Assembly: GCA_034509755.1 (NCBI GenBank)
Contig: CM067544.1
Location: forward strand, 17,479,001-17,543,000
Source of the DNA: Anisodus tanguticus
Lineage: Eukaryota > Streptophyta > Magnoliopsida > Solanales > Solanaceae
Reading direction: 5' to 3'
DNA: 64,000 nt
Every line of letters starts with the position of its first letter. Within the stretch, counting starts at the first letter, position 1. The position numbers and the translations under genes are program-made. Of the stretch, positions 46,303 to 56,675 are shown piece by piece. The notes under the pieces are model-generated. The model saw only the letters and a list, made by a program, of their open reading frames with translations, did no database searches and was not told the origin of the DNA.

Positions 46303-47446
46303 TGTTGGAAATTTACTAATGTGGAATTAAGTTTATCCCATTATTTATGACTCGAACAATTGGGGTCCCGCACGTCGGAAATGTCATTTCCACACACGTG
46401 CAATCTTAGTGCCAAGTATCGTAAATTTCGTTTTGAATGATGGACGGTTGTTGGCTAAATAACAAGTGTTCCACATTGTTAAACGAATGAAGGATTGTGC
46501 GAAGTGTAAGATGGTACGGGTCGAAAAAGGGTCGCGGAGCCGAGAAGCGCCGCGATGCCCCCTTGCAGCGCCGCGATGCCCCCTTGCAGCGCCGCGATGC
46601 CCCCTTGCAGCGCCGCGATGCCCCCTTGCAGCGCCGCGATGCCTGATTGGCAGTGAGTTTCTGGCTGAATTAGCATTGCGTTGCTAATGTGGTAGAGCCG
46701 TGGCGCTTCATTGGCAGTGACTGCTCGACGGAATCCCAAAGGTTTGGCTGTTGAGGTGGTTCTAATGGCATTTAACCCACCCAATAATAGCCATTACTTG
46801 GACCATTACGTTTTTGTATTACTTGGGAGTTAAATGTCATCAATTACATGACTATTGAATGCCATTATGAAGCATTTAAAATGCCATCTTACACGCCTAT
46901 AAATTGAGTCATTTGACCCAATTCTATAGATGAACAGAAATGAACAAATGAACATACTTACAAGTTAACAACACCACAAAGAGATCAGTTTTTCTGGAAA
47001 GCAATCATTCTCTTAGCAATCTTCATTATTCGTGTTCTTCGCTGGGATCATTTGTGTAGGCTTTGCACATTTGATAGTTTGTTGTTTCATCTTGGGAGAC
47101 TATTGTCCACACTTTCGTAAAGCCTATATACGGGGGCAATCTTGTCTTAAAGACAGAGAGCCATCTCTCGACTCAGCCGGTGGTGTTGTGATTATCTAAT
47201 TAGTTGCTAGGTCTTTCAGGTGTGAACTTGAATCTCAAAGGACTCTAACCGTTCGGATTCTCAGCGGTTCTACAAGCCACAAGTGTAGCAGTTCAAGTTC
47301 TTGTATGTCTGAATTTAAGATCCAGATTTGATGTTCCACTTCAAGATCAAGAGATTGACAACTTGTTGTTGTAATATTTGTTGTTTATCCTTTCGATCAG
47401 TGTAATAGTTATTTATTATTCCCGTACGTACTTTACATATCCAACA
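46303..47446 (+). repeat. 3' LTR of element 3 (LTR type B) with internal minisatellite
   Basis: Begins TGTTGGAAATTTACT and ends TATCCAACA. Carries an expanded GC-rich array that its 5' partner lacks, TATAAAT at 46898-46904 and the U5 block at 47137-47151. Confidence 0.9.
46552..46647 (+). repeat. 21-bp GC-rich minisatellite, about 4.5 copies
   Basis: The unit reads GCGCCGCGATGCCCCCTTGC plus A, repeated four times and followed by a partial copy that runs into GCCTGATTGGCAG. The 5' LTR of the same element has a single unit with the same flanks, so the array arose after this copy was made. Confidence 0.92.
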
Positions 47447-47451
47447 ACAAG

Positions 47452-48005
47452 TACTTTTATGAAGCAGCTAACTGAAAAACATTGTGTGAAGAATGATGAT
47501 GGACAAACAAAGTTAATACTGTATTTTAAAATTATGGTTGTGTTAAGCAGCAATAGTTTAATTTAGAGAACAAGTGATCTGACAAGAATCTCAGAGTTGG
47601 AGGAGTAAATTTATATGCATATCCCCGGATTGTGGTGGAATCGAAATTTTCACGATTTTTCATTTACCATATATACATAAAAAGAATATTTTAATATTAT
47701 ATATACATAAAAAGAATATTTTAATATTATATATACAATATAATTTTGCAGCAAAGGAGATTCGAATGAATCTCTTACCACCCCTCTAACTGCATAATTG
47801 CTCAGGACTCAAATTCGAAAAATAGAGTATGAGTTCAAACCGAGCATAATCTTATTTTATTTATAGATTTTTTTTGCATATCGATAGATAATTTGATGTG
47901 AAAGCAATAGATTCTACGGAACTCATCCTAAATTCAAATTAATATATTGTTGAAGAATCTACAGACGGTGTAAGAACATTGTCCTTATAGGTATTTGCCA
48001 ATAAT
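47452..48005. other. Spacer with a 30-bp tandem duplication
   Basis: At 47671-47700 and 47701-47730 the AT-rich unit starting ATATACATAAAAAGAAT is duplicated exactly, with a short third start. Nothing else recognised. Confidence 0.7.
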
Positions 48006-48010
48006 GATAT

Positions 48011-48182
48011 TGTAGAATAGTGTAAATCTCCTTGATTGGAGTTCTCTTATTAATGCAATATATATATATATATATATATACGTGTACAATTGTAGGCCTA
48101 ATGGAATTAGGATCTCTATTTTACATAAATTAAACTAAAATATTAATTACAGAATATCTTGTGAATATATTATTCACTATCA
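48011..48182 (-). repeat. 3' LTR of element 7
   Basis: Homologous to 51531-51705 and 51707-51867. Holds a TA microsatellite at about 48058-48080. Confidence 0.88.
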
Positions 48183-48246
48183 CACCCCCTTAGTCGGAGT
48201 GGGGGGGAAGCCGGACGTTGAGACTGAATCTGAAGTCAAGGAACAA

Positions 48247-50813
48247 TTATCGAGGAAGCCCCTTTGTGAAGATATCCGTGTACTGATACGAAGAAGGAAC
48301 ATGCAACACTCTAATGTGACTCACTGCAACCTTCTCACGAACAAAGTGAATATCCATCTCAATATGCTTGGTTCGCTGATGCTGAACTAGATTATGAGAC
48401 AAGTAGACAGCAGATATGTTATCACAGTAAACCAAAGATGCCTTACGTAAGGGACAATAAAGCTCAAAGAAGGAGATTTCGGAGCCAACATAGCTCGAAA
48501 ACAACGTTCGTAACTCCTCGATATTCTTCTTTTGCACTCGGACAGGAAAGCATGGCTTGCCTCTTGACAGACCATGATATAATATTATCCCCTAAAAATA
48601 CGCAATAGCCAGACATAGAACGATGGGTGTCCGGACAGCCTGCCCAATCTGCTTATGTGTAAAAGAGCAACATAGTCGGTGCAGATGGATATAAATGTAG
48701 TCTATAGTCAAGAGTGCCCTTAACGTACAGAATGATACACTTAAGAGATGTAAAGTGAGGCTCCGTAGGAGCGTGCATGAACAAGCACACCTACTGAACA
48801 ACATATGCAATATATGCCCGAGTGAAGGTGAAATACTGAAGAGCACCTGCGAGACACCTATAAAGAGAGGGATCGCTGACCGGATCCTCGTCATCCACAC
48901 TGAGTTTGGACTTTGAGTCGACATGAGTGGGCATGATCTTGCAGTTTGCCATTTCAGCCCTGTAGACAATCTCCTCTACATACTTACACTGACACAAGAA
49001 CATGGCATGTGCAGATCTGGTCATTGATATCCCTAAAAAATAACTCAACTTACCCAAATCTGTCATAGCAAATTCAAACTTGAACAGGGAAATGATCTCG
49101 TATTTCAGTATATCAGAAGAAGCTGTCAGAACAATATCATCCACATATAAAAGAAGATAAGTCGTGTCAGTACCTCGATGAAAAATAAACAGGGAAGGAT
49201 CACTCTTGCTGCGCACAAACCCTATATGTATGATGTATGTAGCAAACCTTTCATATCAAGCCTTAGGGGCTTGTTTCAAATCATATAGTGACTTATGAAT
49301 ACGACAGACATAATGAGGAACCTCCAGATGCAGAAAGTCAGTCTGTTGATGCATATAAATGATTTCTTTCAAATCCCCATGTAAGAAAATATTTTTTACA
49401 TCAAGCTGGTAAATAGACCAATTTTCCCCATAGCTATGCTCAACACTGTGCGAATGGTGGCTGGTTTGACCACCGGACTAAACATCTCACAACAATCAAT
49501 TCCATCTTGCTGACCAGTACTATTAGTCAAGAGTCTTGTCTTATGACGTTCAAGCTCTCCACTATCTTGGAATTTGTGACGATAGAGCCACATACAATGA
49601 ATTACATTCACCCCTTCTGATTTCGGAACAAGATCCCAAGTGTGCTGATTGGTTAATGCATTAAACTCTTCACGCATGGCCACATTCCAATTTAGGTCAA
49701 GTTTGGCTAATTTTTGGTTTTTAGGAATGGGTGAGATGGTTTGAGTGGATAGGTTAAAGTGAACTTTTGATTTGAAAATTCCGTGTTGTGCACAGGTTTC
49801 CATACGGTATATAGGGACGGTCACGGGTGGGGCAGATGGGATAGGAGGTGATGGACTGGACTGGACTGGACTAGGGACTAGGCAGTGGTGATGGGTAGTG
49901 GGGCTTGGTAGTGGGACGGTAAAGGACTAGACAGTGTGACGGGCAGGGTCTGGGCAGCGGGGTGGTGCAGTGTGACAGGCAGGGACTTGGCAGTGGAGTG
50001 GGGCAGTGTGGCGGGTATATCATTGGGCAATGACTAGGCAGAGACTGGGTGGGGTGGGGTCTATGGGACGGCCTGAGGGTGCGAAATTTATAGTGCATTT
50101 TAGACTAGAGGTGAGATGCCCGAGTCATCAAGGAATCTGTAATCAGTGGGGGTGGAATTGGTGGATATTGGCAAAAGGGAAGATGTTCTCCTCAAACGTG
50201 ACATGATGTGAGACTATGATTTTGCATGTGGACATATTATAGCATATGTACCCCCTATGGTTTGATAAGAACCCTAAGAAGACACACAGAGTGGAACGGG
50301 GTGCTAATTTGTGAGGGACGGTGGATGCCAGATTCGGGTAGCAAAGGCAACCAAAAATCCGAAGATGATCATAGGTAGGGATCCGACGAAATAGGAACTC
50401 GGTAGGGGTCCTATTTTGGAGCGTACAGGTAGGTAGTATATTAAGAAGGTATTCTGTCATTTTTAATGCATATACCCAAAAGCTGGGGGGAAGAGATGTA
50501 TGAAGAAGTAAGGTACGAATCATATTGTTAATGGTGCGTAGAATTCATTCGGTTTTACCATTTTGAGGGGAAGTATGGGGCAGTAGAAATGAAATATCAT
50601 GCCATTAGCCGTACATAATTTATGAAAGAGAGAATTGTTAAATTCACGATCATTGTCACATAGAAACATTTTTATTCCTTTTTCAAATTGCATTTTAACA
50701 TACGTATGAAATTCAAGAAACTTGGAGTATACTTGAGATTTAAAGTGGAGCGAATAGATCCATAGTAAGTGAGAAAAATCATCCAAGAATATTAAATAGT
50801 ACTTATGACCCAA
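48247..50813 (-). pseudogene. Element 7 pol remnant (integrase, RT, RNase H)
   Basis: Minus strand: 50813-50520 integrase core (YYLIFLDDFSHLLW, then CDNDREFNN), 50523-50143 integrase end (FWVYALKMTEYLLN, VFLGFLSNHRGY), 50098-49871 a Pro/Ser/His-rich linker of imperfect repeats, 49824-49396 RT start (EEFNALTNQHTWDLVP, VKPATIRTVLSIAM), 49216-48791 RT core (LLLYVDDIVLTAS, DLGKLSYFLGIS), 48537-48247 RNase H (LVYCDNISAVYL, HQRTKHIEM, YTDIFTKGLPR). The YVDD motif is intact, but the frame breaks near 50520, 49395-49217 and 48790-48540. Confidence 0.85.
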
Positions 50814-50910
50814 TTTGCTAGAAATGGGAGAGGTTCATAGTACTTATGACCTAATTTGCTATTCAATAGTACGTATGACCAAATTTGCTATTAAAATAGT
50901 ACTTATGACC
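50800..50910. repeat. Short tandem repeats at a deletion junction in element 7
   Basis: AGTACTTATGACC, then AATTTGCTAT recurs about every 33-45 bp (near 50799, 50839, 50869 and 50898). It marks the place where integrase sequence meets the gag-side remnant, so protease has been lost here. Confidence 0.75.
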
Positions 50911-51189
50911 CAACACGGCTGTTGGACCGCTGTGTAGTAGGCCTGGTGGCTAGAAAGGGTATCGGTGGTTCTGGGCCGCTATGTAGTGGGGCTTGGAGGT
51001 ACCCACTGTTGCTGCTGGGCCTAGCCTGGAAAGGGGCCGATCGACGGGGTCCAGTGCCTGAATAGTGGCCAAAGACATCGGTTGGCCCACTGTGTCGGGT
51101 ACTGGGCCTACAGCTGGTTATTTTTTACGTTGGGTGTTGAGGAAGAGGAAGCGGAAGAAGCTATGTGGGTCGTGGGTGAAGCCATTAGG

Positions 51190-51530
51190 GTAGCCGAAAA
51201 ATGGTGGAAGAATATTGGGTTTTGTGCTGCCGTATATCAGATGTATAACAGTGGTATACAAGGTTATTTTAGAAGAAGATGAGAGACTGGGGCCGTATAT
51301 CTGCGGTATACATGCTTCTTTTTAGAGAAAGATGAGAGGTTGTATATCACGTAGGAGTAGTGTATACGGGGTTGTATATCACGGATGAGTAGTGGTATAC
51401 AGGGTCGTATATCACAGAGGAGTTGGGTGGGCTGTATATCTCGGTATACCAGTGGTATACAGGCTTGTTTTAAGAGGAAGAGGCGAGGTTCTATATCACG
51501 GAGGAGGAGTTTTATACCAGTGGTATACCA
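51190..51530 (-). repeat. Degenerate repeats with GTATATCAC and GTGGTATAC cores
   Basis: At least six alternations of a GTATATC core and a GGTATAC core at irregular 40-60 bp spacing lie between the 5' LTR and the gag remnant of element 7, where an untranslated leader is expected. The last copy touches the LTR (GTGGTATACCA at 51520-51530). Confidence 0.65.
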
Positions 51531-51867
51531 TGTAGAATAGTGTAAATCTCCTTGATTGAAGTTCTCTTATTAATGCAATATATATATATATATATATAGT
51601 ATACAATTGTAGTCTTAATGGAATTAGGATCTCTATTTTACATTAATTACACTATAATATTAATTACAGAATATCCTGTGAATATATGAAATATATTCAC
51701 TATCAATGTAGAATAGTGTAAATCTACTTGATTGGAGTTCTCTTATTAATGCAATATATATAGAGTGTACAATTATAGTCCTAATGGAATTAAAATATCT
51801 ATTTTACATTAATTACACTAAAATATTAATTACAGAATATCTTGTGAATATAATATATTCACTGTCA
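51531..51867 (-). repeat. Two adjacent LTR copies at the 5' end of element 7
   Basis: 51531-51705 and 51707-51867 are separated by one base. Both begin TGTAGAATAGTG as written and end TTCACTATCA or TTCACTGTCA. Only the outer copy gives flanks that resemble a TSD. Confidence 0.88.
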
Positions 51868-52685
51868 AATATATATAATCTGTCAAAATTCAGCAAGCTT
51901 TTCTAGATAAATTAAGAGTAAAAAACAGAAAATTAGTAGCAAGACCAAACAAATGAGTAGAAGAAAAAGAGGAAATCGTTGTAATAGCTATTTTAACAGT
52001 TTGGGTATAAAACCGGCAAAAAACGGGTAACTACTAGTTTAGTACTACAACAAATTCGGCCTAAGGTCAGCACTAAATTTAGGTGTCTAGATCACCTTGG
52101 ATTGGGCCTTGCTTCATGTCTATCTAAGGCTGGCAAAATCAATCCATAAATATACATTTATAAAAAAAAAAGTATACGTTGATATACATTATTATACACA
52201 AATTATATAATAATGTATCATTTTTTCTACATATATACAGTAATGATACATCTTCTATACAATGATAATACATTTTTTGTAGTGATACATATACAAAAAT
52301 GATACATTTTATATATATTGTTGGAATTAGTTGAAAATGACTAGAAAATGGAATTATTCTAAAAGACTAAAAAATTACTTTTAAAATTCTGGGACCACCG
52401 GGTATCAACAGTTTCACCCGGTTGCCCATTTATGTCTTTATCCCCTTTTTATTTGATATGTTATATACATTCATAATATAAGTAAATTTTTTATTAGGCA
52501 CTTAAACAAATTATAAAAAAACAAGCAACAAATTTTAAAACTTAGTAAGAGTTTGGTGGGCTGAGTTATGACCCAGATTTTAGCTTATTTCAGCTCAAGT
52601 AACATTTAGACGGGTCATTGACCCACAATTATTAACTCATTCCATTTTGACCCTCGTAAATTCGGTCTAGCCGCCCATTTGACAC
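51868..52685. other. Intergenic AT-rich DNA
   Basis: Includes a microsatellite-like stretch rich in GATACAT/TATACA (about 52150-52320). No gene recognised. Confidence 0.5.
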
Positions 52686-52693
52686 CCTTATGT

Positions 52694-53411
52694 AGGGGTG
52701 TTCATGGATCATTTTTTGGTTAAAACAAAAACTAAACAAAATGTAATCGGGTTTTAAGTTATTATAATCAAACCAAATCAATTATAATATATATCCATCG
52801 GTTTGGTTGTTGTCGGCTTGGTTTGGTTATTCGGTTTTTAAGAAACCTAATGGTATTTCTCTTTTTCATTTTTTCCTTACAATTAAAAAGATTTTCCCAT
52901 CTTTTTTCCAACTAATAATCCGTTATCACCCTTTTATTTTGAGAGCTATAATTTTATTGGATTATGGAGGAATTGTCTTAAGATCTATAAGTTTTAAACA
53001 AGTGCATAAAGTTTTAAAGGAATACAACTTTTTTTAGTTAGATCTCATAGTTATTTCTTTGAAATAAATGAATTTGAATTCATGAATTTCTTTTAAGAAA
53101 TGGGCTTAAAGTGTAAAGTTCATTAGCCTAGTAGAGATAAAGAAAATTTTGATGAAAAAGTAAATAAAGTATTTATATATAAAAATTATTATATTGAACA
53201 TATCTAATTATAATAATTATGTACATTACTTTATCGGTTTGATTCATTTTTTTATGGTTTGTTTTTAATAAAATCAAACCAAATAAAATATTATCGCTTT
53301 TTAAAAATTTAAAATTAAACTAAACCAAACCCAAACAAATACAAGTGTATTTAATCAATTTGATTTAATTTGCTATTTGAATCAATTTTAACTAAAACGT
53401 GAACATACTTC
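52694..53411. mobile_element. hAT-like non-autonomous element
   Basis: The 8-mer CCTTATGT (with an extra shared C before it) lies at 52686-52693 and 53412-53419. Between them the ends are AGGGGTGTTCATGG and, inverted, GAAGTATGTTCACG, an imperfect TIR. An 8-bp duplication and an AGGGGTG-type start fit the hAT superfamily. The inside contains GGTTTGGTT-rich text and no transposase. Confidence 0.6.
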
Positions 53412-53575
53412 CCTTATGTCTATCTACCATTTAGACGATATCTACCACTATGCATAGCCTTTTGGTCTAATTCTTGTGCATGAGAGCCAAACTCTTTTAC
53501 CAAATTTTTATTGGCCCACTAAAAGAAAGGCCCTTTATGAAGTGAAGGAGATTTTTTTACACGGATTGGCCTTTT

Positions 53576-53971
53576 CAGGCACATGTATTTAATTTTTGCT
53601 CCTCAAATTTAAAATCTTTAATTTTTTCTCTTCACTTAAAAATATCTCGCGATTTTAGATTTGAACTCCCGTTCAGTCAAAAATAAAAAAAACTGCAAGG
53701 TAAAGTTTGGTTTCACAAGGCAGTGTTTGCCTTATGTTTGAAAGCAACTCTGCCTTAAGGTAGAGTTTGCTATTTTAAGACAAACTCTGCCGGATAAGAC
53801 ATAGTTTGCAGGAAAACTTTGCCTTGCGAATTCAAACTATGCCTTGTGAATTTTTTTTAATTTTTGACTGAGCGAGGGTTCAAACACAGAACCCAAAAAA
53901 TTTTAAGCGAACGGGAACAATTAAAGATTTTTAATTTAAAAGGCAAAAATTAAAGACCATCCCGAAATAAG
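53576..53971. mobile_element. Foldback element 1 of a tandem pair
   Basis: The left arm (CTTCACTTAAAAATATCTCG, then GATTTGAACTCCCGTTCAGT) recurs inverted in the right arm (about 53864-53925). The centre has smaller palindromes around AAGGCAGAGTTTGCCTT. No coding capacity. Terminal duplications not identified. Confidence 0.65.
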
Positions 53972-54072
53972 GGCAATTCTACGAAGTTTTTGAACTAATG
54001 AAAGACGGTTTATAGCATAGACTTGTGTTTTTCTTTCATGAATGTACTATGGTTGATGATTAAACATTTTTT

Positions 54073-54470
54073 GTGAGGCACTGGTTTTTATTTTTTCCCC
54101 TCAGATTGTCGATCTTTAATTTTTGCTTTTCACTTAAAAATACCTCGAGGTTCCAGGTTCGAACTCCTGCCCAGTCAAAAAAAAATTTAAAAAATCGCAA
54201 GGTAAAAGTTGAATTTGCAGGCCAGAATTTGCCCGCAAACTCTACCTTATAAGGCAGAGTTTTCCTTATGCCTGAAGGCAAACTCTGCCTTAATGTAGAA
54301 TTTGAAACTCTGTCTTGCGAATCCAAATTATGCCTTGTGATCTTTATTTAAATTTTTGACTGAACTGGAATTCGAAACCAGAACCCAAAAATTTTTAGAC
54401 GAAGGGAAAAAATTAAAAAAAATCAATTTGAGGGGGGAAAATTAAAGACCTCCCCGAAAGAGAGACATTT
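54073..54470. mobile_element. Foldback element 2 of a tandem pair
   Basis: Same organisation and related sequence as 53576-53971, about 100 bp away and in the same orientation. The left arm contains CCAGGTTCGAACTCCTGCCC, which includes a good match to the pol III B box (GGTTCGAANC). Confidence 0.65.
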
Positions 54471-54484
54471 GTGTGAATTGTCCA

Positions 54485-55285
54485 TGATAAACTCATGTGG
54501 ATTTAATTTGCAATTACTCTCGAATTTGTCCTATTCGTATTTCAATGAGTTAATCTTTGAAGCTTAAAAGTGAATTTTATGGTTGAGTGAAGTATGAGTC
54601 TAAAATTCATATCCGTTGTTGTATCAAGAACGTTGTTGGGAATTTCATTTTTATTGGGTCTAGGTTAATTAGAACTAAACAAGGATTTTTTTTTATCATA
54701 GAAAAAGATGTCTTGGTATTTACTTTCATGATTTTGCCATTTCCCTTTGAAATGTCATGACAACCAGGGGCTGAGCTAGAATCCAATTACGTGTTCAGAA
54801 TCCATTAATTTTGATGCAGACTTTGCATTTGTGATACATAATTCACTTAATATGTATAAATAATTTATCAAGAACTTAATAACGTTTTTTCGTTAGAATT
54901 TAAAACTTATTAATTCAAGATACTACATCTGTCGCAAGTGATTTTTTGTAGTATATTTAAATTTGCTTAAGTTCATCAAATATACAACCATAAACAATAT
55001 AATTTTATAAGTTCCCCCAATCTAGTTTCTACGGTTTAGGGTGCTTTCATTTCGCTTGTGGACTTAAGACCATGTTTACAGTTAGAGATGTCAAATGGAT
55101 AGATTCATCCAAAAATTACTTGTGCTGAAACGGATTGGATCGAAATTGGCTAAAATGCGAGTCATGACCAACAACCCTATTCTTACTCACTTTTAATTAC
55201 TTGACTGGGTCATGGGGTTGCTAAAGATGATGAAAAGCAAGTCGCCCTTGATTTAATTTTGGAGCGGTTCAATCGACTAAAGATT
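54485..55285. other. Intergenic DNA, nothing firm
   Basis: GGGGCTGAGCTAGAATCC at about 54768 resembles a hAT MITE end like that at 32537, but the other end was not found. No gene recognised. Confidence 0.4.
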
Positions 55286-55339
55286 GGGGGGGGGGGGGGG
55301 GGGGGAACCAAAAAGCGAAAAAAAAAAAAAAAAAAAAAA
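55286..55339 (+). repeat. Poly-G (20) followed by poly-A (22)
   Basis: G run 55286-55305 and A run 55318-55339, separated by ACCAAAAAGCG. Exact lengths in such tracts are unreliable. Confidence 0.9.
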
Positions 55340-55520
55340 GTGCCGTTACCGATAAGCTGTTTCATAAATTCAGTTGCCATATTCAAGATGAATAGAATTT
55401 AAATACGTCAGATGTTTGTTTAGGCACGAGAAATTGGGAATGATCCATAAATTTCTCACAAGGCGCTAGACACAAATTAAAGAGTAATTCGCAGTAACGC
55501 TGGAAAGCAGTACGGGTAGA

Positions 55521-55826
55521 TTGCCTATTAATCAAACAAACACGGTTGAACAAGTTCAAGTGAATCAAAAAGGCAAAACACGAGCAATTCGAGGTGTGAC
55601 CACAATTAAATCCAATAATCAATTTAAGACAAGTATAAAAAAAAATACAATACTAAAATTACGGGACTCGGGGTGCTTATTACCTTCTCTCAGTCAATAT
55701 AATTCCTTATCCGGTACTTATCAAACAAAGACAGTACTAAAGGACAATTCAGGTATAAATATAAAAATGACGGATAACAAACTTAATTTTGTCTATTTGG
55801 TAAAGAAGGAGCTCGTGGGTAATTGA
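55521..55826 (+). CDS. Hypothetical 101-codon open frame
   Basis: An ATG-initiated frame with balanced amino-acid composition (Asn/Lys/Thr-rich, MPINQTNTVEQVQ at the start, ending KKELVGN). No domain was recognised, and no promoter, splice signals or repeats support it. It may be chance in AT-rich DNA or an exon of an unrecognised gene. Confidence 0.2.
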   Translation: MPINQTNTVEQVQVNQKGKTRAIRGVTTIKSNNQFKTSIKKNTILKLRDSGCLLPSLSQYNSLSGTYQTKTVLKDNSGINIKMTDNKLNFVYLVKKELVGN

Positions 55827-56501
55827 TTCAATGGAATAATTTTGACCTTGGCATTGAGGTAGTGATTTTATAACACCCCGATCCAGCAGCCTTCGCGCCA
55901 AGCAAGACCGCCCTTGTCCCTTTCCTTTCTCCCTTCCGCCTCCTTCTTTGCTTATCACAGCCGTAAAGTCTATAAGGAGAAAGTATTGGCTAGCACCTTT
56001 ACTTGATTGCGGAGGATTTTTAACTATAGAATGAAGACGTTTGAATGTCTAAATTGAGAATTTTGGATCTAGTTCCTGAAATCGAAAATTAGGGTTTGAA
56101 CAAGCAAATGGAACCAAATTGGAACTTGATTATAGGAAAGAATCATGAATTTATGAGTAATCTGATTCTATAATTTGTTGCGTGATTGATTAGTTTGACT
56201 GGTAGGTTGACTTTTATTGGCTTTGACTTTCACTTGTCCTAAAATTATTGGAAATAGTTTGCATATTTTTTTGAATGTGTAATTCAATAATTTGCATAGA
56301 CTGAGGCCATTAAGACCGTCTTGGTGGAGTTGAACATTTTAGTTGAAGTAAAGACTAATCATTCCAAGGCAAGTGAGACTTTTACTTATCTAGTACTTGC
56401 TTTTCTAAAGTTATGATTTTGAACCTGCATATATAATTTGAATCACCTAGTATGTTGACAGGAATTGCATAAATATCCCTCTAGTTTTGGGGTGTGACAG
56501 G

Positions 56502-56675
56502 AACAAGCTTAAAGAAATGGTTGAAGTGGCTGAGAGTTGGCAAGCAACTTTGGCCTCTTGGCAGGAGGCTCGTTGTCCCCCTCCTTTTCGGCCGGACTGT
56601 AGTGCGACACCTGAACTCAAAGCTATCCGATTGAGTATGGTCCTATATCTGGCCGTTAGAGAGCAGAACTCTTGA
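56502..56675 (+). CDS. Possible terminal exon of an unrecognised gene
   Basis: GGGGTGTGACAG (ending 56501) is a plausible splice acceptor. After it the frame reads NKLKEMVEVAESWQATLASW, continues through RCPPPFRPD and ends REQNS with TGA at 56673-56675. Composition is protein-like and richer in G/C than its surroundings. No partner exon was identified upstream to 55870, and the family is not recognised. It may be an orphan exon left by rearrangement or TE capture. Confidence 0.3.
   Translation, partial: NKLKEMVEVAESWQATLASWQEARCPPPFRPDCSATPELKAIRLSMVLYLAVREQNS

Larger units (their letters stand above)
40727..47446 (+). mobile_element. Ty1/copia-like element 3, non-autonomous, plus strand
   Basis: LTRs 40727-41838 and 46303-47446, duplication ACAAG at 40722-40726 and 47447-47451, polypurine tract AAGAGGGGAT at 46293-46302. 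After the 5' LTR come TTTAAGACAAGATT (41841-41854), a leader reading frame, a spacer with 75-bp tandem repeats, integrase remnants, and RT/RNase H remnants with the RT core replaced. The LTRs are of type B (as in element 5), while the inside matches elements 1 and 2, which carry type A LTRs; U3 and body therefore have different histories. Confidence 0.9.
48011..51867 (-). mobile_element. Decayed Ty1/copia element 7 with a doubled 5' LTR
   Basis: LTRs of about 165-175 bp at 48011-48182 (3'), 51531-51705 and 51707-51867. Read on the minus strand they run TGATAGTGAATA…ATTCTACA. The purine tract, complement of 48183 onward, reads AGGGGGTG. The outer flanks are GATAT (48006-48010) and AATAT (51868-51872), a probable duplication with one change. 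Internal order on the minus strand: shortened gag region, integrase, linker, RT, RNase H; protease and most of gag are deleted. Same group as elements 6 and 8. Confidence 0.85.

Noticed and set aside
46466..46784. Repetitive protein frames on both strands over the 21-bp array
   Set aside because: They are translations of the LTR minisatellite, with no start context or homology.
54140..54170. tRNA gene suggested by a B-box match
   Set aside because: No A box at the right distance, no cloverleaf and no acceptor stem. The motif is part of a foldback arm.
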